From Arthrobacter sp. ISL-28 (GTDB lineage: Bacteria > Actinomycetota > Actinomycetes > Actinomycetales > Micrococcaceae), in the NCBI RefSeq assembly GCF_018613875.1, contig NZ_JAGGPJ010000003.1, positions 124,001 through 188,000 of the forward strand: a stretch of DNA of 64,000 nt, read 5' to 3'. A model generated the notes under the pieces. The model was not told the DNA's origin and ran no database searches. It was given only the letters and a program-made list of their open reading frames with translations. Positions 7,923-15,497 of this stretch are shown piece after piece (the stretch's first letter is position 1; the number at the start of each line of letters is the position of its first letter). Both the position numbers and the translations under genes were made by a program.

Positions 7923-9160
7923 CTACGCCCGCGCCTTCAGCCCCGGAACACCGTCCTGGATCTGGAAGGAGGCCTTCGTGCTGACGGGGGAGCCCGGCGT
8001 CGTGACGTAATCGAGCACCCGGAAGTCAGCCTGCAAGGCATCCTTGGTGATCCGGGTGTTCACATAGCCGCGCGAGTCGTTGTAGAACTTCAGGTGCGGA
8101 TTCCACGCCATGACCGGATCGCTGGTGGAACCGGAGCCGTTGCCCGTGGATGTGATGGATGTGCAGACCAGCTCGGAGCCGACAACCGGCGACGCCGGAT
8201 CCTTGTAGTCAACCTTGACGTCGTTGGCCCAGTTCCGGTGCACGTCACCGGTGAGCACGACGGCGTTGCGCACGTTCGCGTCCACCCAGCCTTCGGTGAT
8301 GCGGCGGCGGGACGCGGCGTAGCCGTCCCAGCCGTCCATGGACACGTCGTCGATCTCGCAAGCCTGGTTGCGGTCCCGTTCGGCGAAGAAGACCTGCTGG
8401 CCCAGAATGTCCCAGCGCTGCGCGGAGTTCCGGAAGCCCTCCAGCAGCCACTTCTCCTGCTCCGCGCCCGTGATGCTGCGGTCCTCAGCCAGTCGCTCGG
8501 TAACGTTCTTCCTCCAGCCGTCCCCGGCGAGCTGGTCGTCGAGGTACTGGCGGGTGTCCATCATGTGGAAGTTGGCCAGCTGGCCCCACTGGATGGTGCG
8601 GTAGATCTTCATGTCGAAGCCGGCCGGGACGGAGGACTTCCGCAGCGGCATGTTCTCGTAGTAGGCCTTGAAGGCCGCGGCCCGGCGCTGCCGGAAACGT
8701 TCCGTGGTGTCGTTCATCTGGGCCGGATCGCTGCCCTTCTTGTATTCGTACAGATAGTCGCCCAGGTGCAGCACGAGATCCGGGGGTCCTGGGCCGGGCG
8801 CGTGTAGGCGGTGAAGTAGCCGTGCTCGTACTGTGAGCAGCTGGCGAAGGCCATGGCGAGTGCGGCCGGCGTCTCGTGCGGCGCCGGGCTGGTGAGAGTC
8901 CGCCCGACAGCGCTGATGTGCCGCCCGCTGCGGAAGCGGTAGAAGTATTCACGTCCGGGCTTGAGGCCCTTGAGCTCCACGTGCACGGAGTGGGCGTTTT
9001 CGATACGGGCCTCTTCGACGCCGCGGGCCACCACTGTGCGCATGCCGGCATCCTCGGCGACCTCCCAGGCAACCGGGACACTGCGCGACGGCATACCGCC
9101 CAAGCCATCTTCGGCGGTCGGATCCAGGGCACGACGACGGCGCGTGGCAGCCGGGGCAAG
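7923..9160 (-). pseudogene. phoD: Broken PhoD-type alkaline phosphatase/phosphodiesterase gene
   Basis: The C-terminal two thirds of a PhoD-like metallophosphatase are present in two frames. The upstream part (from about 9160 to 8785) carries DPTAEDGLGGMPSRSVPVAW and KGLKPGREYFYRFRSG. The downstream part (from about 8780 to 7923) carries LVLHLGDYLYEYKKGSD, NFHMMDTRQYLDDQ and VVLTGDVHRNW, the metal-binding motifs. The frame changes within the C5 run at 8782-8786. The first roughly 80 residues, including the Tat signal and first metal ligands, are missing. It is therefore 5'-truncated and frameshifted. A homopolymer sequencing error could explain the shift but not the truncation. Confidence 0.8.
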
Positions 9161-9181
9161 GGAGCCGCGCCGCCGGCCGGG

Positions 9182-9562
9182 CTACTTCTTGCTCGGCTTG
9201 GAAGCCTTGGGCTCCTTGGGCGGCAGGCCGGCCACGTAGTTGTAGGCCTTCGTCACCCAGGCCTTTTCCCGGGCTTCATCGCCGTCGCCTTCGGCATTCC
9301 AGATTTCCGGCAGACCGACATAGCCGCCCATCGGACGCTCCTCCGGGCCAAAGGGCACGGTGCGCTCGGACGCCTCCAGTTCCGCCCTGTCGGCCTCCGA
9401 AAGCCGGACGCCGATGGTGGAGCCGAAGAGGCCCGCAAACATGTTCCCGTTGACGAATGCACCGAGGTTTCCGAACATCGGCTTCACCGTCACCTCGGCA
9501 TTGGTGGGCATGACAGAACGGAAATGTTCCTTGTCTGCATCTGACGGTTTAGGCATCTGCAT
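9182..9562 (-). CDS. TfoX/Sxy family N-terminal domain protein
   Basis: Single-domain protein (126 aa) of the TfoX_N type, with the family landmark VTVKPMFGNLGAFVNGNMFAGLFG at about residues 25-48 and MGGYVGLPE near 80. The C-terminus is lysine/serine-rich (KEPKASKPSKK). TfoX proteins regulate competence in gammaproteobacteria, but stand-alone actinobacterial versions have no proven role. The ATG has GGAAG eight bases upstream. It ends just before the truncated phoD remnant. Confidence 0.85.
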   Translation of the reverse strand: MQMPKPSDADKEHFRSVMPTNAEVTVKPMFGNLGAFVNGNMFAGLFGSTIGVRLSEADRAELEASERTVPFGPEERPMGGYVGLPEIWNAEGDGDEAREKAWVTKAYNYVAGLPPKEPKASKPSKK

Positions 9563-9667
9563 GGCTACTTCTTCCGGGTCGCGTGGGTGCCCAGTCAGGG
9601 CCGCTGTGTGTGAAGCCTATTGCGTTTCACCCGCGGGATCGAGGGATGCGGCCTACATCCGCTTCGG

Positions 9668-10045
9668 TTAGTCGTGGGTCGGTTCGCCGGTGATCCGGTG
9701 GTCGGAGTGGTTGATGGTTTCGCGGATGAGGCGGACCAGGTGCCCGTCGTGAAGGGAGTAGATGACATGTCGGCCGTCTTTGCGGGTGTCCACGAGGCCG
9801 CTGAGCCGGAGCTTGGCCAGGTGCTGGCTGACCACCGTCCGGGGGACAGTGGCGGCGGCGGTGAGTTCGGTGACGGTTTTCGGGCCTTCTGAGAGCTGCC
9901 AGAGCAGGTGCAGACGTGTGGGTTCGGCCAGCATCCGGAGCGTCGCGGCGGCTGTGTCCAGGAGCTCCGGGCCCGGGATGACCGGGTGAACCAGGGACGG
10001 CTTCTCAGGCGTCGCTTTGGGTGCTCGCTCGGGCTGGCTGCTCAT
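9668..10045 (-). CDS. ArsR/SmtB family transcriptional regulator
   Basis: Small winged-helix repressor (125 aa). The helix-turn-helix core reads RMLAEPTRLHLLWQLSEGPKTVTELTAAATVPRTVVSQHLAKLRLSGLVDTRKDGRHVIY. The cysteine metal-site motif of ArsR (ELCVC) is absent from the recognition helix, so the signal may not be arsenic, though histidines at the C-terminus (LHDGHLVRLIRETINHSDH) resemble the alpha5 metal site of nickel/zinc sensors. It overlaps the 3' end of the MFS gene by 41 bp and is last in that operon. It probably represses the MFS promoter. Confidence 0.87.
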   Translation of the reverse strand: MSSQPERAPKATPEKPSLVHPVIPGPELLDTAAATLRMLAEPTRLHLLWQLSEGPKTVTELTAAATVPRTVVSQHLAKLRLSGLVDTRKDGRHVIYSLHDGHLVRLIRETINHSDHRITGEPTHD

Positions 10046-11291
10046 CGCTGCGCTCCTCGCTCTCGGACTCCAGGGGTACCGCGGCGGGGTGCCGGGGCCA
10101 GGACACGAATGCACCTGCAGCACCTATCATCCCAATAAACGTCAAGGCGGCGGCGGCCCGGCCCAGCCCGGCGGCTGCGCCGACCCAGCCGGCCAGCGGA
10201 TACGTCAGGATGTAGCAGGCGTGGGAGAGGGAAAACTGCGCCGTAAAAACGTAGGGCCGGGTTTCCTCGGTTGAGGCCTCGCGCAGCAGCCGGGACGAGG
10301 GGGTGAGGATCGCGGAGTTCCCGGCACCGAGTAGGAACCACAGACCCAGCAGCCACACCCAGCCCGCACTTCCGACGCCGAGGACGGTCAGGGTGGTGGC
10401 GCCGGCCAGGCCGAGGGGTATCAGGGCCGCGCCGGTGAGCATCACGGCCCGGTCCCCGAACCGGTCCAGCACCCGGGGCGCCGTCAGCGCCACGATCATG
10501 GACCCGACGCCGAAGCAGGCCAGTGCCAGGGCAAGGTCGGTGTCCGGGCGGTGCAGGACGTCCCGGACGTAAACGACGGTGTTGACCAAGACCAAAGCCG
10601 TTGGCGCTGCCACGGCCAGGTTCAGCGCCAGCAGGGACCGCAACCGCTGGTTACGCCAGAAAATCCTGGCACCCAGCGTGGTCCGATGCCACAGCGACGT
10701 CACCGGCCCGGCCGCTGTCTCGACCCTCGGCAGGACAGTAATGGCGATCATGAGTGCCGAGAAGAGGAAGCCCGCCACGGTGCCGATGAAGAGGTTGTTG
10801 TAGCTGATCAGGGTCAGCAGCAGTGCAGCGATCACCGGGCTGACCAGGGCCTCCATGTCATGGGCCAGCCGGGACAGCGACAGGGCCCTGGTGTAGTCCC
10901 GCTCATCCGTCAGGATGGACGGAATGAGTGACTGGAAGGCCGGGGTGAAGGTCGCGGATGCGGCCTGCAGCAGGAAAATCACTACATAGATCTGCCAGAC
11001 GTCGGTAATGAACGGCAGGGACAGGGCCATGGCGGCGCGGATCAGGTCCGCCCCGATCAGTACCCGCTTCTTGGGCCAGCGTGCCACAAGTGCGTTGATG
11101 ACCGGGGCCAGCCCGACGTAGGCGAGCATCTTGATCGTCAATGCGGTACCCAAGACGGCGCCGGCGTTGGGCCCTGCCAGGTCATAGGCCAGCAGTCCCA
11201 GCGCGACCGTGAGCAGGCCGGTGCCGATCAGCGCCACAACCTGCGCGGCGAACAGCCGCCGATAGGTCTTGTCCCCGAAAACAGCCAACAT
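10005..11291 (-). CDS. MFS transporter in an operon with ArsR
   Basis: Major facilitator efflux-type permease, about 428 aa from this start, with about twelve hydrophobic segments and two halves. The start MLAVFGDKTYRRLFAAQ is preferred because AAGGGG lies seven bases upstream. A longer frame to 11405 would extend across the promoter. The C-terminal tail is polar and overlaps the ArsR gene. Pairing with an ArsR repressor and a palindrome at the promoter suggests metal or small-molecule efflux. Specificity cannot be read from the sequence. Confidence 0.85.
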   Translation of the reverse strand: MLAVFGDKTYRRLFAAQVVALIGTGLLTVALGLLAYDLAGPNAGAVLGTALTIKMLAYVGLAPVINALVARWPKKRVLIGADLIRAAMALSLPFITDVWQIYVVIFLLQAASATFTPAFQSLIPSILTDERDYTRALSLSRLAHDMEALVSPVIAALLLTLISYNNLFIGTVAGFLFSALMIAITVLPRVETAAGPVTSLWHRTTLGARIFWRNQRLRSLLALNLAVAAPTALVLVNTVVYVRDVLHRPDTDLALALACFGVGSMIVALTAPRVLDRFGDRAVMLTGAALIPLGLAGATTLTVLGVGSAGWVWLLGLWFLLGAGNSAILTPSSRLLREASTEETRPYVFTAQFSLSHACYILTYPLAGWVGAAAGLGRAAAALTFIGMIGAAGAFVSWPRHPAAVPLESESEERSDEQPARASTQSDA

Positions 11292-11310
11292 CCGCCAACC
11301 CCTTAAGTGC

Positions 11311-11334
11311 ATGTGTGCATCCCTACGCACATAT
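11311..11334 (-). promoter_or_regulatory. Candidate ArsR operator and promoter of the MFS-arsR operon
   Basis: An inverted repeat with 8-bp arms (ATGTGTGC and GCACATAT, one mismatch, 8-bp spacer) lies 20-43 bp upstream of the MFS start. On the minus strand a TATTAT -10-like hexamer abuts its outer edge, so a bound repressor would cover the transcription start. The assignment to the adjacent ArsR is an inference. Confidence 0.5.
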
Positions 11335-11405
11335 AATAGCCGGGAGTTCTGGAAATCACGACGAGGAAATCCAGAGACGTGGGAATCGGGCATTGCGGTG
11401 GCCAC

Positions 11406-11720
11406 CTATCCGGCGTCAGGCGCAGCTGCATTCGGTAGGCTGAAGCGAACATAGTCTTCGACGCAAACACGGCCATGTCCAAGAGCCGCAAGTGGTTCGA
11501 AGAATTCTGTCGTCAACCCGACAGGGACAACTGAAGTTGGGGTTGAGTCGGTGACGCGCTCGGTTACGTGGGGGCGAATTTACTTCGCCATGCAGGCGAT
11601 TGCCGGTTTCTCCTGCTGGGCCGCCGTTTTCGTGTCGCCTGTGGTGCGCGAGGCGACCCTCGGTGATGCTTCCGGTGCTGGTGGTCAGCCCGGCCCTGAA
11701 ATCCGTGTACAGTAGAGACC
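11406..11720. other. Intergenic stretch without recognisable gene
   Basis: About 315 bases between the MFS promoter and the cspA leader. Several short open frames exist on both strands but none has a ribosome site or family resemblance. The right end probably contains the cspA promoter. Confidence 0.4.
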
Positions 11721-11861
11721 GTTGTTGTGTTTGTATTTGGTAGTTCAGGCAGTACGCGCGGTCGAAAGTCCGCGTTCTTCTGAAGTAGCGGTTTTGAACA
11801 CCCCACGCCGGAGGACCCGAAAGTCGGGACTTTTCCTCCACCTTCACGAAGGACAAAAATA
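11721..11861 (+). promoter_or_regulatory. Long 5' leader of the cold-shock gene
   Basis: An AT-richer stretch of about 140 bases runs up to the cold-shock ORF. It ends with a nested hairpin: outer GGAGGA/TCCTCC (11810-11815 and 11834-11839) enclosing CCCGA-AAG-TCGGG. The ribosome site (GAAGGA) is just 3' of this hairpin. Long structured leaders are usual for cspA genes, where they control stability and translation at low temperature. Confidence 0.5.
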
Positions 11862-12065
11862 ATGGCTACTGGTACCGTCAAATGGTTTAACGCTGAAAAG
11901 GGCTTCGGCTTCATTTCCCCCGATGACTCTTCACAGGACGTCTTCGCGCACTACTCCGCGATCGCCTCCTCCGGCTTCCGCTCCCTCGAAGAGAACCAGA
12001 AGGTTTCCTTCGAAACCGAGCAGGGCCCCAAGGGTCCCCAGGCCGTAAACATCCAGGCTCTCTAA
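11862..12065 (+). CDS. cspA: Cold-shock protein, CspA family
   Basis: Single cold-shock domain (67 aa, exact family length) that binds single-stranded RNA and DNA and acts as an RNA chaperone. RNP1 reads KGFGFI and RNP2 DVFAHY, and the sequence starts [17 protein letters not shown]. The ATG follows GAAGGACAAAAATA. A strong factor-independent terminator lies 40 bp after the stop and a long leader precedes it, so it is monocistronic. This is the most confidently identified gene of the region. Confidence 0.98.
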   Translation: MATGTVKWFNAEKGFGFISPDDSSQDVFAHYSAIASSGFRSLEENQKVSFETEQGPKGPQAVNIQAL

Positions 12066-12104
12066 TTCCATAGAGAAACTGGGGCCTTAGGGTTTCATTT
12101 TTCG

Positions 12105-12136
12105 AGCAGGGCCCGTCTTTGACGGGCCCTGCTTTT
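12105..12136 (+). terminator. Factor-independent terminator of the cold-shock gene
   Basis: Perfect 13-bp stem AGCAGGGCCCGTC/GACGGGCCCTGCT with a TTT loop, followed by TTTT. A nearly identical hairpin occurs at 13132-13162. Confidence 0.92.
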
Positions 12137-12222
12137 GATTAACCGCGAAGACAACGGTTCAGCCCTGCGTATGGGTCTTCGTTTCCTCCGACGACTCGGG
12201 GTCCCAAGGCGGTTCCGTGGTC

Positions 12223-12242
12223 ACGACAAGCTCAACCAGCGG
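12223..12242 (+). repeat. REP-like element, single unit
   Basis: CGACAAGCTCAACCAGCGGA matches the unit found in both orientations at 51221-51327. It lies in an intergenic gap. Such units are widespread intergenic repeats in Arthrobacter-type genomes by my recollection. Confidence 0.55.
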
Positions 12243-12319
12243 ACGGATGCACGGGCCTGGCCGGGGGAGTAGCGTCTTTGTGTAGGACGACGGTGCGTAC
12301 AGAGCGGGGCGGATGGACC

Positions 12320-13087
12320 ATGGCAAGCGGGGCGAGTGAATCCACCCGACTTGATCCGTTGCAATATCCATGGAATCCGCCCAAGACCTCGGGCCTCATT
12401 AACGGGGACGATTTCCTGCCTTTACAGCCCGCAGCCTGGCGCTTGAACAAGGCCCTGGTTGAAGCTGATGCGGCGCGGCTGGACAGCCGCTTCCTTGTGG
12501 TCTCAATCGGCTCGAACTCCAGCCCCGACGTCATGCGGCGGAAGTTCGCGCGTTATAAGCAGCCTGTCAGCAGGACTCTTCCGCTGATCCGTGGCCAGCT
12601 ATCCAACATCGGCATTGGCCACTCTGCGCATGTGAGCAGGGCCGGCTACATCGCTGCCGCTCCATATTTCCAGATGGGTGCCCGCAGCACGGTCTGGGCA
12701 TCGTGGCTTGATGAGCGCCAACTGATGGCGCTGGAGGAAACGGAGCCCAATTACCGGCGGATTCAGCTTCGTGGAGAAGCCTGTCCGCTTGTAATGGACA
12801 ACGGAGAATGTCCGGAGACGTTTTCGCTCTTCACGTCGCGCTGGGGCATTCTGACCGACGGCAATGGCGAAAACCTTCCCTTCTCGGATCAGCCTGCCCT
12901 GTTCCGGCTCCTTGCAGGCAGCAATATCAGCGAAGACCTCGAGGATGGGAGATCCTTCTTTCAGGAACCTCCGCAGCGGATTGCTGAGAAACTCGCTCTG
13001 CCGTCGGCACAGGCATGGGCCAAAGAATGGTTCTGCGCGGCCGGTTTAGCCACTCACGTGGACCTCGGCATCGCGTCTGAAGAGTAG
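12320..13087 (+). CDS. Hypothetical protein, gamma-glutamylcyclotransferase-like start
   Basis: Cytosolic protein of 255 aa from this ATG. An in-frame ATG 14 codons upstream is possible. The central segment FLVVSIGSNSSPDVMRRKF, then GQLSNIGIGHSAHVSRAGYIAAAP, resembles actinobacterial proteins with a gamma-glutamylcyclotransferase/AIG2-like fold (a YGSN-like loop, here SIGSN), and EETEPNYRRI fits the acidic residue region of that fold. I am not certain of the family. The gene is isolated between two near-identical terminators. Confidence 0.55.
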   Translation: MASGASESTRLDPLQYPWNPPKTSGLINGDDFLPLQPAAWRLNKALVEADAARLDSRFLVVSIGSNSSPDVMRRKFARYKQPVSRTLPLIRGQLSNIGIGHSAHVSRAGYIAAAPYFQMGARSTVWASWLDERQLMALEETEPNYRRIQLRGEACPLVMDNGECPETFSLFTSRWGILTDGNGENLPFSDQPALFRLLAGSNISEDLEDGRSFFQEPPQRIAEKLALPSAQAWAKEWFCAAGLATHVDLGIASEE

Positions 13088-13131
13088 CTGCAGTGCGCAA
13101 ATACCGTGGGGAGCACCTGTGTCAACGTTGT

Positions 13132-13162
13132 GAGCAGAGCCCGTCTTTGACGGGCCCTGCTC
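13132..13162 (+). terminator. Second copy of the cspA-type terminator hairpin
   Basis: GAGCAGAGCCCGTC-TTT-GACGGGCCCTGCTC differs from the 12105 hairpin by a single stem base and one outer pair. It lies 45 bp after the stop of the hypothetical gene. The following sequence is CTTGTTAAC, so its T-run is weak. Confidence 0.75.
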
Positions 13163-13164
13163 TT

Positions 13165-13200
13165 GTTAACTCGGGTGTGCTGGTTAACTCGGGTGTGCTG
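13165..13200 (+). repeat. Perfect 18-bp tandem duplication
   Basis: GTTAACTCGGGTGTGCTG occurs twice in tandem (13165-13182 and 13183-13200) directly after the duplicated terminator, followed by GTTTTGACGGG. Confidence 0.9.
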
Positions 13201-13238
13201 GTTTTGACGGGATCACTTGCCCTGCCCTTTGGGGCGCG

Positions 13239-13772
13239 CTACTTCTTCGGGCAGCGGTGAGCGGGATTGTAGGCCGCGAACATGCCATCAGGGTTCTCTT
13301 TCCAAACCCAGGCATGCAGGGCGAACGTGCCCGGGAACGGCCCGTTCTCAAACTTCAAGCCCGCAATCTCAGGCCTCTTCTTCGCCGTGGACAGGAACTC
13401 GACGGCAACCAGCTTGTACCGTCCCTGCTTGTTGGGCATGTACACCAGGACTTCGGGCTTGCGGGCATCTGTCTTGGCGTCAATCAGGGAATTCTTGGCG
13501 TAATGGAAGCCCATGGCGCCCACGCCCTTCTTCTCGACGCATTCGCTGGCCTTCTTGTAGCCGTCCTCTATCGCCTCATCCAGCCAGCGGTATTCGTCGG
13601 TTACGTCCCTCAGCGTTTTTACCAATTTGCGCTGCTGGGAAGTTAGCTTCTGATCATCATCGTCGTCATCATCCCAGCCGCCATGGGCGGCGGCGGTGCC
13701 GGGCACGAGTCCAGCGGTCAGGACACCGGCGGCGAGCATGGACAGGAATCCTTTTTTGGTGCGATGCAACAT
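13239..13772 (-). CDS. Secreted hypothetical protein
   Basis: Exported protein (177 aa) with a classical signal peptide: MLHRTKKGFLSMLAAGVL, then a cleavage site at about AAAHGG (residues 28-30). The mature part starts with a run of aspartates (GGWDDDDDDD), has a helical region (QQRKLVKTLRDVTDEYRWLDEAI) and two cysteines (SECVEKKG and HRCPKK). The phrase LHAWVWKENPDGMFAAYNPAH near the C-terminus is shared, as far as I recall, by a family of uncharacterised actinobacterial exported proteins. The acidic run could bind calcium. Function unknown. Confidence 0.72.
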   Translation of the reverse strand: MLHRTKKGFLSMLAAGVLTAGLVPGTAAAHGGWDDDDDDDQKLTSQQRKLVKTLRDVTDEYRWLDEAIEDGYKKASECVEKKGVGAMGFHYAKNSLIDAKTDARKPEVLVYMPNKQGRYKLVAVEFLSTAKKRPEIAGLKFENGPFPGTFALHAWVWKENPDGMFAAYNPAHRCPKK

Positions 13773-13976
13773 CTTCTTTCAACCCTCTGAGACCGATATT
13801 TTCCGGTAAGGGTACGAAGGACTGGGCCCTCTGGCCCACCTCCGCCAGGATGCCGGCGGCCCCAATGGCCAGCCGGTGGTAGGGCCGCTCTGCATATCGT
13901 CTGCAAAATTGGAGCGGGCTCTAGAATTATGCGCTTCGTACGTAAGCGGTGCCAGTGTTAAAAATGAAGAGCGTTT

Positions 13977-14708
13977 CTAGTGCAGACCCATCGCGTTCCG
14001 GACTTCATCAAGGATGTGGTGCATGGCAGTCTCGGCCGCCGTCGCGTCCCCGCCGGCTACCGCCGCGGCAACCTCTTCGTGCGCGGCAAGGGCTTCGGGG
14101 CGTGGCTTGAAGGGCATGAGCCCCTGCTGGGTCCGGCTGGTAAGCACCTCGGCCACCATCCCTTCCAGAGCCGTGAACATCTCGTTGCCGCAGCTCTGCA
14201 GCAGCAGCCGGTGGAAGGCGATGTCGGCCTCGAGGAACCCCTGAAGGTCACCTGCTTCCCCCAGCCGGCGCAGGTCCGCGGCCAAAGAGACCAGCCGGCT
14301 GCGTTCCGCGGCGCTGGCCCTGCGCGCTGCCCCTGCAGCGGCAATGGGTTCGACGGCGATACGCAGCTCAGTGAGGCTGCTGAACTGCTGGGCCCGGTGG
14401 TCGGACGCGAGACGCCACCGCACCAGCTTCGGATCAAAGACGTTCCACAGGTCCCGCCGCTGCACCACGATGCCCACGCGGCGCCGCGAATACACCAGAT
14501 TCATTGACTCGAGGACCTTCATCGTGTCGCGGGCAACGGTGCGGGACACCCCGTACTCCTGCTGCAGCCCCTCCAGAGTGAGGCGGCTTCCCGGCGGGAG
14601 CTCACCGGCGATGATGGCCACGCCCACAGCGTCCAGCACGCGTTCATGCATCGCGGGGGACCCGCCGTCGTTCGCGTCATCCGCGTGGTCTTCTGTCACC
14701 GTCGACAT
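13977..14708 (-). CDS. gntR: GntR/FadR family regulator of gluconate metabolism
   Basis: Repressor of 243 aa with an N-terminal winged helix (ILDAV-type region through SRLTLEGLQQEYGVSRTVARDTMKVLESMNLV) and a C-terminal FCD ligand domain (FLEADIAFHRLLLQSCGNEMF, then AHEEVAAAVAGGDATAAETAMHHIL, which carry the metal-binding Asp and His residues of FCD proteins). The start MSTVTEDHAD is chosen because the longer open frame upstream crosses the divergent promoter region. It is divergent from the gluconate kinase and permease genes, so gluconate or its 6-phosphate is the likely effector. Confidence 0.88.
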   Translation of the reverse strand: MSTVTEDHADDANDGGSPAMHERVLDAVGVAIIAGELPPGSRLTLEGLQQEYGVSRTVARDTMKVLESMNLVYSRRRVGIVVQRRDLWNVFDPKLVRWRLASDHRAQQFSSLTELRIAVEPIAAAGAARRASAAERSRLVSLAADLRRLGEAGDLQGFLEADIAFHRLLLQSCGNEMFTALEGMVAEVLTSRTQQGLMPFKPRPEALAAHEEVAAAVAGGDATAAETAMHHILDEVRNAMGLH

Positions 14709-14787
14709 GATTCTGCCTTCCACTCCGCGCCCAGGCGCTCTCAAAGCGTACCGGAAGATCCTGCGAAAGGTATGACCTGTGAAACGC

Positions 14788-14821
14788 AAAGATAGTATCT
14801 TTTGGATCAATTGGTGATACC
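14788..14821. promoter_or_regulatory. Candidate GntR operators between gntR and gntK
   Basis: AAAGATAGTATCTTT (14788-14802) is a perfect palindrome around one base and GGTGATACC (14813-14821) is a second. The ATTGGTGATACC context resembles the gluconate-repressor motif known from corynebacteria (TATGATAGTACCAAT and its complement). Position in the divergent gap supports control of both directions. Confidence 0.55.
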
Positions 14822-14899
14822 TTATCTCCAGCGCGGTTCGCATCGGACTGCAGAATGAGCTTCTTCCACAAGCCAAAGACGTCTTCTCCGGAGGTAAAC

Positions 14900-15445
14900 A
14901 TGCAGTATCCAGCCACGCATCTGGTCGTGATGGGCGTTGCCGGTTCAGGCAAGTCCACGATTGCCGCGGCCCTTTCCAAGCAGCTTGGCTGGGCATCCGC
15001 CGAGGCTGACGAATTCCACCCGCAGTCCAACATCGAGAAGATGAGCCAGGGCATTCCCCTTCAGGACGAGGACCGCTGGCCCTGGCTTCAGCAGATTCAG
15101 AAGTGGATGACCGAACAGGCTCGGGCAGGCCACTGCACCGTCCTCACCTGTTCCGCGCTCAAGCGGAGCTACCGCCAGCTGCTGTCCGAGGCGGAAGGCC
15201 GTGTCCTCTTCATCCACCTTCACGGCGAGGCGGACCTGATCAGCGAGCGGATGCAGGGACGTGAAGGCCACTTCATGCCGCCCATGCTGCTCCCCAGCCA
15301 GCTTGCCACGCTTGAGCCGCTGAGCCCGGAGGAACTGGCGGCGGGAAGCCTCCGCCTGGACATCTCCAAGTCCCCGGAGCAACTCATCGAGGCCATCCTC
15401 GCAGCGCTCAAGCTTCCCTCGGACCGGGCTAACTGCGCCCACTAA
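14900..15445 (+). CDS. gntK: Gluconokinase
   Basis: Phosphorylates D-gluconate to 6-phosphogluconate with ATP, feeding the pentose phosphate pathway (181 aa, normal size). The P-loop MGVAGSGKST is at residues 11-20. ADEFHPQSNIEKMSQGIPLQDEDRWPWL, TCSALKRSYRQLL and EGHFMPPMLLPSQLATLEPL are diagnostic of the GntK family. The ATG at 14900 follows GGAGGTAAAC. An in-frame ATG at 14855 lacks one. The permease gene follows 52 bp downstream in the same orientation and the repressor is divergent. Confidence 0.96.
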   Translation: MQYPATHLVVMGVAGSGKSTIAAALSKQLGWASAEADEFHPQSNIEKMSQGIPLQDEDRWPWLQQIQKWMTEQARAGHCTVLTCSALKRSYRQLLSEAEGRVLFIHLHGEADLISERMQGREGHFMPPMLLPSQLATLEPLSPEELAAGSLRLDISKSPEQLIEAILAALKLPSDRANCAH

Positions 15446-15497
15446 CCCCAACTCTCGTCAACTCCCCAACTTAGTAAACCTGTTTCAAAGGAGAACC

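Noticed and set aside
13977..14996. Long minus-strand frame extending gntR by 96 codons upstream
   Set aside because: The extension crosses the divergent gntR-gntK promoter region and overlaps the kinase 5' end. The FadR-type family starts at about MSTVTEDHAD.
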